7,897 nt of DNA. Origin: an uncultured Planctomycetaceae bacterium (GTDB taxonomy: Bacteria; Planctomycetota; Planctomycetia; Pirellulales; Pirellulaceae). Shown here in pieces: positions 1 through 7,317 of the stretch (position 1 is the stretch's first letter; every line of letters starts with the position of its first letter). The position numbers and the translations under genes were made by a program. The notes beneath the pieces were generated by a model. The model searched no databases. It worked only from the letters and a program-made list of their open reading frames with translations, and was not told the DNA's origin. The stretch is from assembly GCA_903927685.1 (NCBI GenBank), contig CAIYOB010000201.1, forward strand, positions 1 to 7,897. The letters are read 5' to 3'.

Positions 1-4
1 GCCA

Positions 5-31
5 CTGGGGGCTCGCTGCACTCGACCCCAG
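5..31 (+). repeat. Hairpin repeat, copy 1
   Basis: Arms CTGGGG (5-10) and CCCCAG (26-31) enclose the 15-base core GCTCGCTGCACTCGA. The same core, with one base different, recurs twice at the right edge with different but still complementary arms. The right arm can also join a competing stem, CCAGGC (28-33) with GCCTGG (47-52). Sequence identity and pairing are seen directly. A role as an intergenic structured or REP-like element is inference. Confidence 0.6.
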
Positions 32-80
32 GCACCCCCATATTTAGCCTGGACAACGCACTAGTGCCGATGCCCCGAAA

Positions 81-86
81 CGGAGA
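81..86 (+). promoter_or_regulatory. Ribosome binding site favouring the TTG start of the glycosidase
   Basis: CGGAGA lies 7 bases before TTG at 94. The alternative in-frame starts, GTG at 64 and ATG at 70, have no purine-rich stretch at a suitable distance. This site is the main reason for choosing 94. Confidence 0.45.
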
Positions 87-93
87 CCAACTC

Positions 94-2547
94 TTGAAGC
101 CGACCGCCTGCCTTGCAACAGCCTTCCTCCCCGCCGTAGTCATCTGCTTCACCGTGTTGGCGACCTCGGGCGCCGCGCCGCTCGCGCCGGTCGTCCCCGA
201 TGCCGCTCGGCCGCTGCCGTTGTCGGCGGTCCGCCTGACCGGCGGCCCGCTCAAGCACGCGCAGGAGTTGGATGCAAAATACCTGCTGGCCCTGGAGCCG
301 GACCGCATGCTGGCCGGCTATCGCAAGCGGGCGGGCCTGGAGCCCAGGGCCCCGGGCTACGGCGGCTGGGACTCGGTCGACGGCAAGCAGCTGACCGGCC
401 ACATCGGCGGCCACTACCTGTCCGCGGTCAGCCTGATGTGGGCGGCGACGGGCGACGGGCGGTTCAAAGAGCGGGCGGACTACATCGTTCAGGAATTGAA
501 GGCCGTCCAGGACAAGCACGGCGACGGCTACCTGGGGGCACTGGAGAACGGCAAGGAACGGTTTGCCGAAGTCGCTCAAGGGAACATCCGTTCCAGCGGC
601 TTCGACTTGAACGGGCTGTGGTCGCCCTGGTACGTGCTCCACAAGACCTACGCCGGACTGCGGGACGCCTATCGCTACACCGGCAACCCCACCGCCTTGG
701 ACGTGGAAATCAAGTTTGCCGCCTGGGCTCAGAAAACACTCTCCCAACTGGACGACGCGCAGATCCAGCGGATGCTGAACACCGAGTTCGGCGGCATGAA
801 CGAGATCTTCGCCGACCTGTACGCCGATACGGGCGACCGGCAATGGCTCGACTTGTCCTACAAATTCGAGCACCGCGCCTTCGTCGCACCGCTCCAGCGG
901 CACCAGGACAATCTGGCCGGCAAGCACGGCAACACCCAGGTGCCCAAGCTGATCGGTTCGCTGGCGCGGTTCGCTGACACGGGAGATCTGGGCGATGCTC
1001 TGGCCGCCGGCTTCTTCTGGGACCGCATTGTGCACCATCACAGTTACGCCACGGGCGGCCACGGCAAGGACGAGTACTTCGGCGAACCCGACCAGTTGAA
1101 CGACCGGGTGGACGGCCGCACCGCCGAGACGTGCAATGTCTACAACATGCTGAAGATGACCCGCAAGATGTTCGCCCTGCGGCCCGATCCGCAGTACGCC
1201 GATTTCCACGAGCGGGCGTTGTTCAACCACATCCTCGCCTCGCAGGATCCGCAGGACGGTTGGGCCTGCTACATGGTCCCGGTGGGCCGCGGCGTCCAGC
1301 GCGAGTACGAACGCAACATGCTCGACGGCGGCTTCACCTGCTGTACGGGCTCGAGTATGGAGAGCCACGCGCTGCACGGGTCCGGCCTGTACTACGAAGC
1401 GGGCGACCGGCTGTGGGTGAACCAGTATGCACCGTCGACGGCCCAGTGGTCCGCCGCGGGCGTCAGCCTGACGATGGAAACCGATTTTCCCGCGGGCGAA
1501 TCTGCGACGCTGCAGCTGACCGTCGATTCGCCCAAGGAATTCACGATCCTGCTGCGCCGCCCGTTTTGGGCCGGCGAGGGCTGGTCCGTGCAGGTCAACG
1601 GCCAGCCGGTCCCGGCCGACGCGGCGGACGCGACCCCGCCCGCCGATGGTTCAACTCGTCGCCGCCCGGCCGCCTCGTCGCCGCCGGTCAGTTCGTTCGT
1701 CGAACTCCAACGCACCTGGCAGACGGGGGATGTGATCGCGGTCGCGCTGCCCAAGACGCTGCGGCTGGAACCGCTGCCGGACAATCCCCGCCGCGTCGCC
1801 ATCCTTTGGGGCCCGCTGGTGCTGGCAGGCGAGTTGGGCGACGAGCACGAGCGCGGCCGGCACAAGCCCGGCGTCAATCCGCTGGACGAGGTGCCTGTGT
1901 TCGTTGCGGCCGAACGCCCCGTGGCCGACTGGCTCAAGCCGCTGGCGGACCAGCCGGGCTGGTTCCGCACGGCGGGCGTTGGCAAGGACCGCGAAGTGGA
2001 TTTCGCTCCGTTCTACCAGTTGCATCGCTGTACCTACGGGATCTATTGGGACTTGTTCACGCCGCAGGAATGGGAACAGCGGTCCGCCGAGATCGCCGCC
2101 CAGCGAGAGAAGCAGCGGCGGCTGGAAGCGGCCACGGTCGGCTATGTCCAGCCGGGCGAGATGCAGGCCGAGCGGGATGCGAATATGCAGGGCGAGGCGA
2201 CCGAGCCGACACGCTTGCTAGGCCGACCCGGCCGCCGCGGCGCCAAGTGGTTTTCGTTTGAGCTGCCGGTCGATCCCGCGCATCCGCTGGCCCTGGTCGT
2301 CGACTACAATCACGACGAGTGGCAGGAGCGCACGTTCGAGATCCTGGTCGACGGCGTGCGCGTCGGCCAGCAGCAGATCGAACGCCGTGGGCCCCTGCAG
2401 TTCTTCGAAGTCGAGTACCCCGTGCCGGCCGAGGCGGTGCAGGGCAAGCAGAAGGTAACCGTGAAATTCCAAGCCACTCAGGGCAACGAGATCGGTGCGG
2501 TCTACGGCCTCCGCATGATCCGCGCCGACGCCCACGGTGACGGGTGA
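94..2547 (+). CDS. Secreted glycoside hydrolase, DUF1680/GH127 family (beta-L-arabinofuranosidase-like)
   Basis: This is a predicted exported hydrolase acting on plant or algal polysaccharide side chains; GH127 enzymes release L-arabinofuranose from beta-linked oligosaccharides. Numbering from TTG94 gives 817 residues. Residues 1 to about 27 (MKPTACLATAF...) form a signal peptide with a long hydrophobic core and small residues near the cleavage site. An (alpha/alpha)6-type catalytic region follows (about 41-450). The motif AETC gives Glu345 and Cys347, and FTCCTG gives Cys416 and Cys417. These match the Glu/Cys/Cys/Cys zinc site of Bifidobacterium HypBA1, where the first Cys of the CC pair is the nucleophile. 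Glu331 (YFGEP) aligns with its acid/base. Beta-sandwich regions follow, and an extra C-terminal domain (about 640-812) is typical of long family members. About 27 Ala/Pro/Ser/Arg-rich residues (508-534) look like an insertion. The gene ends in tandem TGA codons, 39 bases from the convergent kinase gene. Alternative starts are GTG64 and ATG70. The family is clear; the exact substrate is not. Confidence 0.9.
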   Translation: MKPTACLATAFLPAVVICFTVLATSGAAPLAPVVPDAARPLPLSAVRLTGGPLKHAQELDAKYLLALEPDRMLAGYRKRAGLEPRAPGYGGWDSVDGKQLTGHIGGHYLSAVSLMWAATGDGRFKERADYIVQELKAVQDKHGDGYLGALENGKERFAEVAQGNIRSSGFDLNGLWSPWYVLHKTYAGLRDAYRYTGNPTALDVEIKFAAWAQKTLSQLDDAQIQRMLNTEFGGMNEIFADLYADTGDRQWLDLSYKFEHRAFVAPLQRHQDNLAGKHGNTQVPKLIGSLARFADTGDLGDALAAGFFWDRIVHHHSYATGGHGKDEYFGEPDQLNDRVDGRTAETCNVYNMLKMTRKMFALRPDPQYADFHERALFNHILASQDPQDGWACYMVPVGRGVQREYERNMLDGGFTCCTGSSMESHALHGSGLYYEAGDRLWVNQYAPSTAQWSAAGVSLTMETDFPAGESATLQLTVDSPKEFTILLRRPFWAGEGWSVQVNGQPVPADAADATPPADGSTRRRPAASSPPVSSFVELQRTWQTGDVIAVALPKTLRLEPLPDNPRRVAILWGPLVLAGELGDEHERGRHKPGVNPLDEVPVFVAAERPVADWLKPLADQPGWFRTAGVGKDREVDFAPFYQLHRCTYGIYWDLFTPQEWEQRSAEIAAQREKQRRLEAATVGYVQPGEMQAERDANMQGEATEPTRLLGRPGRRGAKWFSFELPVDPAHPLALVVDYNHDEWQERTFEILVDGVRVGQQQIERRGPLQFFEVEYPVPAEAVQGKQKVTVKFQATQGNEIGAVYGLRMIRADAHGDG
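1615..1695 (+). other. Low-complexity insert within the glycosidase
   Basis: Codons 508-534 (from TTG94) encode an Ala/Asp, then Pro/Ser/Arg-rich stretch. It lies between the recognisable strands VQVNGQPV and FVELQRTW, which in relatives are joined by a short loop. It keeps the reading frame, so it is probably a surface loop expansion. Comparison with relatives is from memory of the family pattern. Confidence 0.4.
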
Positions 2548-2586
2548 TGATCGGGTGCGCAAGCCAATCTGCCATCCCCACCGATG

Positions 2587-4866
2587 TCAGGATGTTCGCG
2601 GCTCCAGGCAGAATTCGAGGGCGTCGGCCAGGGCCTGGGCGTTCAGCGGCTTGGCGACGTGTGCGTTCATGCCGGCCTGCAGACAGCGGTCGCGGTCGGT
2701 GGCCATGGCGTTGGCGGTCAGCGCCACCAGCGGCAGGGCCTGCTGGAGGGCGCCCGAGCGGGGATCCCGGACGTGCGCGGCGACCGTCAGCCCGTCCATC
2801 TCGGGCATGTGGATATCGAGCAAAGCCACGTCGTAGCGATTGGCCCGCAACGCCTCCAAGGCTTGCCGTCCGTCGCTCACCGCCTGGACCTGGAAGCCCA
2901 TTCTTTCGAGAATGAGCACCGCGACCCGCTGGCTGACCGGGTCGTCTTCGGCGACCAGAACGCGGGTCGCTTTGCGCCGCTCTTCGGTCAGGCAGTTCCA
3001 GTGGATTTGGGGCCCCGTCTTCTCGGCGCGCCGCACGGGACGATGGGTCACGGCGGACACCAGGAGTTCGCACAGTTGGCCCGGCTTGATCGGCTTGGTG
3101 ATCCAGCCGAAAAAGCCGGCCTCCTGCAACTCCGCGAGATGATGCCCCATTTCGGCGGCGGAGGCGGCCAACAAGACGGGCACCGACGGCAGCGACGCTC
3201 GGCCGTGGATCCGGCCGGGCAAGTCGTCCCGTTGGGCGTCGTGCGGATGCTGGTCCAGGATCACGGCGGCCCAGGGATCACGGCTGCCGGCGGCTGCGGC
3301 GAGCGTCTGCACGACCTCGTCGCTCGACGTCCGTTCCGCGTAGCGGCAGCCCCAGGCGTCGAGCAGGCCGGCGACCAATTGCCGATTCGTCGCGGTCCAT
3401 CCGACCAGCAGGACCCGCTGGCCGCGCAGCTCGTCGCTGCGGGGATATCTCGGCCGCTCGTCCGGCAGGCATCCCAGGGTCGCCGTGAAACGGAAGCAGG
3501 AGCCCTGGCCCAGTTCGCTGGTGACCGTCACCTGACCACCCAGGGCCGCTACCAGCCGCCGGACGATCGCCAGGCCGAGACCGGTGCCGCCGTGGCGGCG
3601 TGTGGTCGAGTCATCCAGCTGAGTGAATTCCTCGAAGAGGGACTCAATCCTGTCGGCAGGGATGCCGGGGCCCGTGTCCCGCACTTCGCAGGCGATCACG
3701 ACCTGGTCGCCGTTCCGTTCCGCCAGGGAGACGCGCAGACTGATCTCGCCGCGCTCGGTGAATTTGACCGCGTTCCCCAGCAGGTTGGTCAAGACCTGCC
3801 GCAGCCGTCCCGCGTCTCCATGTAGCCGCGACGGCACGTCCTCGTCGACCAGGCAGACGTACTCGACGCCTTTGCTCTGGGCCCGCATGGCCAGGCTGTC
3901 GTTCATTTCCTCGAGCATGGGGCGGAGTTCAAAGGGCTGGTTGTCCAGGGCCAGGCGGCCGGCTTCGATGCGCGAGAAGTCGAGGATATCGTTGATGACA
4001 TCCAGCAGGGCCAGGACACACCCGCGCAGAGTCCCGGCATAATCGCGCTGCTCGGGGCTCAACGGCGTGTCCAGGAGGAAATCGCTCATGCTCAGGATGC
4101 CGTTCATCGGCGTGCGAATCTCGTGGCTCATCGTCGCCAGGAAGCGGCTCTTGGCCCGGCTGGCCTCTTCCGCCACGGATTTCGCCTGCCGCAGCGCGTC
4201 GGCCTTTTCCTCCAAGTCGCGGTTCAGGGCGATGATGCCGCGGTTGGTCTCGGCCAGTTCCGCGTTGACCGCATCCAGCTGGGCGTTCTTGCCGCGCAGT
4301 TCCTCCAGCACCTGGAGCAGCTGCTCGTGCTGCTTGCGGATCGTCTGCTCGATGCCGTTGTCTGACCGCTGCAGCAATTCGGCAAACGCGGCCTGCAGAC
4401 TCTGCAGCTGGTCGTCGGTGAGCCGTCCGGGGGACCGGCGGAGCTTGCGAGCGATCACCCGGGTTCCCCCGGATGCTCCGGATTCGATCCGCAGTTCGTC
4501 CATCAGGTTCGCGGAGCCGGCCAGTCCGATGCCGAGCCCCCGGCCGCTGCTGCCGCTGCCTGTCAGCACGCGCTGGACGTCGGCGATTCCCGGTCCGCGG
4601 TCCTCGAAGACCATCGTCAGGGCGACGCGGTCCGCCGGAACCTGCGTCACCAGGAAAGTGACCACGCCGCCGTGGCCGTGCTCGATGACATTCCGGGACA
4701 GTTCGGAGACGGCCGTCGCGATCCGGACCGCGTCGATGCGGTCGAAGGACAAGCGTTCCGCCAGCAGGGTGCTGCTGTTGCGGGCCCGGACGATGTCCGG
4801 ATCGAACTGCAGAGGAAGTTGGCCGATCTCACGGCCGCCGCTGCCGGATTCCCAGGACGGTGGCAT
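2587..4866 (-). CDS. Hybrid histidine kinase with N-terminal RsbT/RsbW-like ATPase domain and two receiver domains
   Basis: A soluble 759-residue kinase and the last gene of the stressosome operon. Residues ~20-142 are an RsbT/RsbW-like GHKL domain with an N box ([11 protein letters not shown]: Glu55, Asn59), DRGPGI at 89-94 and the glycine loop GLGIGLAG at 110-117. Residues ~150-240 are a long helical linker of coiled-coil character. The kinase core follows: H box [11 protein letters not shown] with His248, N box [11 protein letters not shown] (Asn361, Asn365), DTGPGI (397-402) and GGTGLGLAI (426-434). The first receiver (~483-607) is degenerate: the acidic pair is replaced by Gly489-Trp490, though Asp538 and Lys591 remain. 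The second (~634-755) is complete: Glu640/Asp641/Asp642, phosphoacceptor Asp684, Thr717, Lys739. There is no membrane segment, PAS or GAF domain, HPt or DNA-binding domain, so the N-terminal ATPase is the only visible input module. The start is fixed by GGGAGG 6 bases upstream and overlaps the phosphatase gene by 38 bases. A role as stressosome output is inference. Confidence 0.93.
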   Translation of the reverse strand: MPPSWESGSGGREIGQLPLQFDPDIVRARNSSTLLAERLSFDRIDAVRIATAVSELSRNVIEHGHGGVVTFLVTQVPADRVALTMVFEDRGPGIADVQRVLTGSGSSGRGLGIGLAGSANLMDELRIESGASGGTRVIARKLRRSPGRLTDDQLQSLQAAFAELLQRSDNGIEQTIRKQHEQLLQVLEELRGKNAQLDAVNAELAETNRGIIALNRDLEEKADALRQAKSVAEEASRAKSRFLATMSHEIRTPMNGILSMSDFLLDTPLSPEQRDYAGTLRGCVLALLDVINDILDFSRIEAGRLALDNQPFELRPMLEEMNDSLAMRAQSKGVEYVCLVDEDVPSRLHGDAGRLRQVLTNLLGNAVKFTERGEISLRVSLAERNGDQVVIACEVRDTGPGIPADRIESLFEEFTQLDDSTTRRHGGTGLGLAIVRRLVAALGGQVTVTSELGQGSCFRFTATLGCLPDERPRYPRSDELRGQRVLLVGWTATNRQLVAGLLDAWGCRYAERTSSDEVVQTLAAAAGSRDPWAAVILDQHPHDAQRDDLPGRIHGRASLPSVPVLLAASAAEMGHHLAELQEAGFFGWITKPIKPGQLCELLVSAVTHRPVRRAEKTGPQIHWNCLTEERRKATRVLVAEDDPVSQRVAVLILERMGFQVQAVSDGRQALEALRANRYDVALLDIHMPEMDGLTVAAHVRDPRSGALQQALPLVALTANAMATDRDRCLQAGMNAHVAKPLNAQALADALEFCLEPRTS

Positions 4867-5848
4867 CGTCCGCCTCCCGCGAATAGTTGCTGATGATCTC
4901 GCTGGCCAGCCGATCCGGATGAGTCCACAACCGCTTGTCGACGCCCGTGCGCCAGGCGCTGCGAACGCCGTCCGAACACAGCAGCAGCAGATTCTCGGGA
5001 GACCAGCGATAGTCGAACTGCCGCAGCCGCCGCGAGTTATTGCCGAGGATCCCGCTGGTCGAGACCAGCTGTTGGGAGCCGTCCGGCCCCAGCAGGACGG
5101 CCTCGATATTGCCGACGCCGACGAAGGCGAGCCGGGAAGACGCTGGGTCGATGTCCGCCGCCGCGGCGACGGCGCCGCGCGTGCGGCGGAGCAGCCCGTC
5201 GAGTTCCCGGAACAGGGGCACCAGTTCCAACGCGGTCCGGGTTTCGATCAGGTCCCGGGCCTGCACCGCGGCTTCGTGGGCCTCGACGCCATGCCCCAAC
5301 CCGTCGATCACCGCGACGCGGGCCTGGCCGGGGCGGGGATAGCAGACGGCGTACGCGTCGCCGCTGACCTTGTGCCCCGGAAATGGACGCGAGCCGACGC
5401 CCACCTCCCACTGCGGTGCCGGACGCGTGTCCGCTGGGGACGGCGACGCGGGCGGAAGCCATTTGCGGGCGATGATCCGGACGCCGCGCGGCAACGCCTG
5501 CACGTCACAGCTGTCCGCCAGGCGGCGCACGGCGCCCAGGCCGATGCCTAGCGAGCCGGCCGTCGAGAACCCGTCGGCGAACGCCGTTTCCGGGTCGAAG
5601 CCCGGGCCCTGGTCGCTGCAGACGACTTCGATCCCCGGCCCACGCTCGCCGTTGATCCGGGTCAGCGTCAGTTCGCCGCCGCCCCCGTGCCTCAGGGCGT
5701 TCTCCGCCAGCTCGGAGACCAGGATCGCCAGTTCACCGACCTGGACGGGCGGGTACTTCATGGCTGTGGCCAGGTGCGCCACGCGCCGCCGGCAGACCAG
5801 GACGTCGCTGGGGTGGGCAACGGCAATGGTCTCGTGATGCGGCGTCAT
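4829..5848 (-). CDS. RsbT/RsbW-like ATPase fused to an RsbX/SpoIIE-type PP2C phosphatase
   Basis: A 339-residue cytoplasmic fusion. The N-terminal GHKL domain (~7-130) has an N box ([11 protein letters not shown]: Glu46, Asn50), DQGPGF (79-84) and the glycine loop GIGLG (101-105), and ends RIIARKWLP much like RsbT. A Pro/Ala/Ser-rich linker (~131-145) leads to a small PP2C domain (~147-336) with the metal-binding set: Gly163-Asp164, Asp182-Gly183 in VIDGLGHG, Asp293-Gly294 in LCSDGV, and Asp327-Asp328 in EADDATVL. In Bacillus the separate phosphatase RsbX dephosphorylates RsbR and RsbS to reset the stressosome. This gene holds that position, directly after rsbT, so the same role is inferred. 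The ATPase half could be a kinase, a docking module or a regulator of the phosphatase. The start ATG overlaps the rsbT stop as ATGA. It has no clear ribosome site of its own, which suggests coupling. A longer in-frame start at 6022 was set aside because it would lie deep inside rsbT. Confidence 0.92.
   Translation of the reverse strand: MTPHHETIAVAHPSDVLVCRRRVAHLATAMKYPPVQVGELAILVSELAENALRHGGGGELTLTRINGERGPGIEVVCSDQGPGFDPETAFADGFSTAGSLGIGLGAVRRLADSCDVQALPRGVRIIARKWLPPASPSPADTRPAPQWEVGVGSRPFPGHKVSGDAYAVCYPRPGQARVAVIDGLGHGVEAHEAAVQARDLIETRTALELVPLFRELDGLLRRTRGAVAAAADIDPASSRLAFVGVGNIEAVLLGPDGSQQLVSTSGILGNNSRRLRQFDYRWSPENLLLLCSDGVRSAWRTGVDKRLWTHPDRLASEIISNYSREADDATVLGIRQRRP
4873..4878 (-). promoter_or_regulatory. 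Strong ribosome binding site of the hybrid kinase gene
   Basis: GGGAGG on the minus strand, 6 bases before ATG at 4866, inside the end of the phosphatase gene. It decides the kinase start and implies translation partly independent of the preceding stop codon at 4831-4829. Confidence 0.65.
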
Positions 5849-6264
5849 GGCAAGTACTTCAGCAATTGCACGGTCGTCCCCTGGCCCACAGCGGAATCCA
5901 ACTCCATCCGATCGACCAAGCGGCTGGCGCCGGGCAGTCCGCAGCCCAGGCTGTCGGCCGTGCTGTAGCCGTCCTGCATGGCCAACTGAATATCGGGAAT
6001 CCCCGGTCCCCGGTCCCGGCAAGTCACCATCAGGCCCCGCCGCCCCTGGACCGAGACCGCCGAGATGGTCGCCTCGCCGCCGTCGGCGTGGACGTACATG
6101 TTGCGGAGGATCTCACTGGCCGCGGTCGTGATCCGAGTCTGATCGACCAGCCCCATCCCGTACTCCTTGGCCCGCACCCGGACCAGCTGGCGGATGTGCA
6201 CGATGTCGATCTCGGCCTTGAGCGGCAACCGCTCCAGGATGTCCTCGCGCTCAACGGCAATCAC
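5845..6264 (-). CDS. rsbT: RsbT, stressosome switch kinase
   Basis: A serine/threonine kinase of the GHKL (anti-sigma factor) type. In Bacillus it is held by RsbR/RsbS, phosphorylates both on stress, then leaves to activate a partner. It has 139 residues, close to the 133 of B. subtilis RsbT, and matches it along its length: VDQTRITTAASEILRN is nearly the same as the Bacillus segment, as are DRGPGIPDI (84-92), DGYST and the glycine loop LGCGLPG (106-112). ATP/Mg residues Glu51 and Asn55 of the N box are present, so the kinase should be active. The GTG start overlaps the rsbS stop as GTGA, with GGGAGA 7 bases upstream. The usual downstream target RsbU is not in the window; the next two genes carry RsbT-like domains themselves. 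Confidence 0.95.
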   Translation of the reverse strand: MIAVEREDILERLPLKAEIDIVHIRQLVRVRAKEYGMGLVDQTRITTAASEILRNMYVHADGGEATISAVSVQGRRGLMVTCRDRGPGIPDIQLAMQDGYSTADSLGCGLPGASRLVDRMELDSAVGQGTTVQLLKYLP

Positions 6265-6647
6265 GTGTCGATCTCCCGCAACCGCCGATTGAGCAGCTTC
6301 ATGCCGTTTTCGATGTTCAATGCGTAGTCGATCCCTTTCATCTCCAGGCCGAGTTCGACCAGGGTGATCGCCACCGCCGGTTGCATGCCGACGATGACCA
6401 CCGCCGCATCCATGATCGCCGCCATGCGGGCGATGCCGGACAGCGTCCGCCCGATGAACGAATCGACCATCTCCAACACGGAGATGTCAATCAGCACGCC
6501 CTTGGCCCCGGAGCGTTCGATCGCCGCCAGGACGCTGGTCTGGAGGTCGGCTACCATGTGGTCCGTCATGTCGACCTGGATCGGGACCAGCAGATAACGG
6601 CCCAGCTTGATGATCGGGATCTTGCTGCTGACGGACAGCTCATTCAT
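6261..6647 (-). CDS. rsbS: RsbS, stressosome scaffold STAS protein
   Basis: A single STAS-domain protein of 128 residues that co-assembles with RsbR into the stressosome core and holds RsbT. It is recognised by close agreement with Bacillus RsbS (KIPIIKLGRYLLVPIQ near the N-terminus, EMVDSFIGRTL, GMQPAVAITLVELGLEM). Ser63 in VDSFIG corresponds to the RsbT-phosphorylated Ser59, so the switch residue is retained. The chosen ATG lies 10 bases after GAGGAG and overlaps the end of rsbR by 8 bases. An upstream in-frame start at 6713 would add 22 basic, Ser-rich residues unlike the family and was rejected. Confidence 0.95.
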   Translation of the reverse strand: MNELSVSSKIPIIKLGRYLLVPIQVDMTDHMVADLQTSVLAAIERSGAKGVLIDISVLEMVDSFIGRTLSGIARMAAIMDAAVVIVGMQPAVAITLVELGLEMKGIDYALNIENGMKLLNRRLREIDT

Positions 6648-7317
6648 CGGCGGGAAACTCCTCAGGACCGATCTCTTCTTCGACCGGCTTGACGGTAACG
6701 ATCTTCTGGCCATTGGCGCGGATCGCGTAACGCATCGCCTCCTGCATCGTACTCTTGGTCTTGATCCCGGTCAGGTCGATCCCCAAATGCACGATCGTCT
6801 GCGCGATCGTGGGGCTGATGCCCGACAGGATGCACTCGGCGCCCATCAAGCCCGCGGCGGTGATGGTTTTGATCAGGTGGTTGGCCACCATCGTGTCGAC
6901 GACCGGCACTCCGGTGATGTCCAGGATGGCGATCCGGCTGCCCGTGGCGACGATCTGTTGCAGCAGGGATTCCATCATCCGCAACGTGCGCTGGCTGTCC
7001 AGCGTGCCGATGATCGGCAGCACGAGCAGACCCTCCCAGACCTTGATGACCGGCGTCGACAGCTCGTTAATCGCATCCTGCTGGCGTTGGATGGTCTGGA
7101 GCTTTTCCTGCAGTTCGAGTTCAGCGTGACGCCGCTCGGCCAGCAGGGCCGCAAAGTCCTCCAGCAGCACGTTGATCGCCTCTTCCATCGACGCCAGTTC
7201 ATCGTCGTCGGTGACCGGCACGCGGACGTCCAACTTCATGGCTGCCGCCGAGGCCAGGATGTCCTCCAGGCGGCTCAGCCGCTCGTGCAGGTTCTTGATC
7301 GTGGTTCGTTCGTTCAC
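6640..7317 (-). CDS. rsbR: RsbR-type stressosome sensor with HAMP-like N-terminus
   Basis: A 225-residue stressosome sensor/scaffold. Residues ~88-208 are an RsbR STAS domain, very close to Bacillus RsbRA (ILDITGVPVVDTMVA, then IAQTIVHLGIDL). By alignment, Thr142 (VVDTMV) equals phosphorylated Thr205. The second site, Thr171, is Ser108 (GTLDSQR), still phosphorylatable. The N-terminal half is short and is not the globin-like fold of the Bacillus proteins. It is helical, with a HAMP-like pattern at ~22-60 (LDVRVPVTDDDELASMEEAIN) and a coiled coil to ~86, and has no membrane segment. An acidic tail (EEEIGPEE) closes the protein. The GTG start overlaps the preceding stop as GTGA; AAAGG lies about 9 bases upstream. 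A longer frame reaching 7623 overlaps the preceding gene and is not credible. The stimulus cannot be deduced. Confidence 0.93.
   Translation of the reverse strand: MNERTTIKNLHERLSRLEDILASAAAMKLDVRVPVTDDDELASMEEAINVLLEDFAALLAERRHAELELQEKLQTIQRQQDAINELSTPVIKVWEGLLVLPIIGTLDSQRTLRMMESLLQQIVATGSRIAILDITGVPVVDTMVANHLIKTITAAGLMGAECILSGISPTIAQTIVHLGIDLTGIKTKSTMQEAMRYAIRANGQKIVTVKPVEEEIGPEEFPADE
6658..6663 (-). promoter_or_regulatory. Ribosome binding site of rsbS
   Basis: GAGGAG on the minus strand, 10 bases before ATG at 6647, within the last codons of rsbR. It supports the short rsbS start over the upstream in-frame start. Confidence 0.6.

Noticed and set aside
61..1377. Long minus-strand open frame opposite the glycosidase
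   Set aside because: It is antisense to a gene with clear family motifs, has biased composition without recognisable domains, and arises from high GC in the third codon position.
2548..2586. Terminator between the convergent glycosidase and kinase genes
   Set aside because: Only 39 bases, with no convincing GC stem followed by a T run on either strand; CATC/GATG pairing is too short.
2584..5551. Long plus-strand open frames (2584-3825, 4067-5551) opposite the kinase and phosphatase genes
   Set aside because: Both lie antisense to well-supported genes and show no domain or ribosome site; the composition reads as shadow coding.
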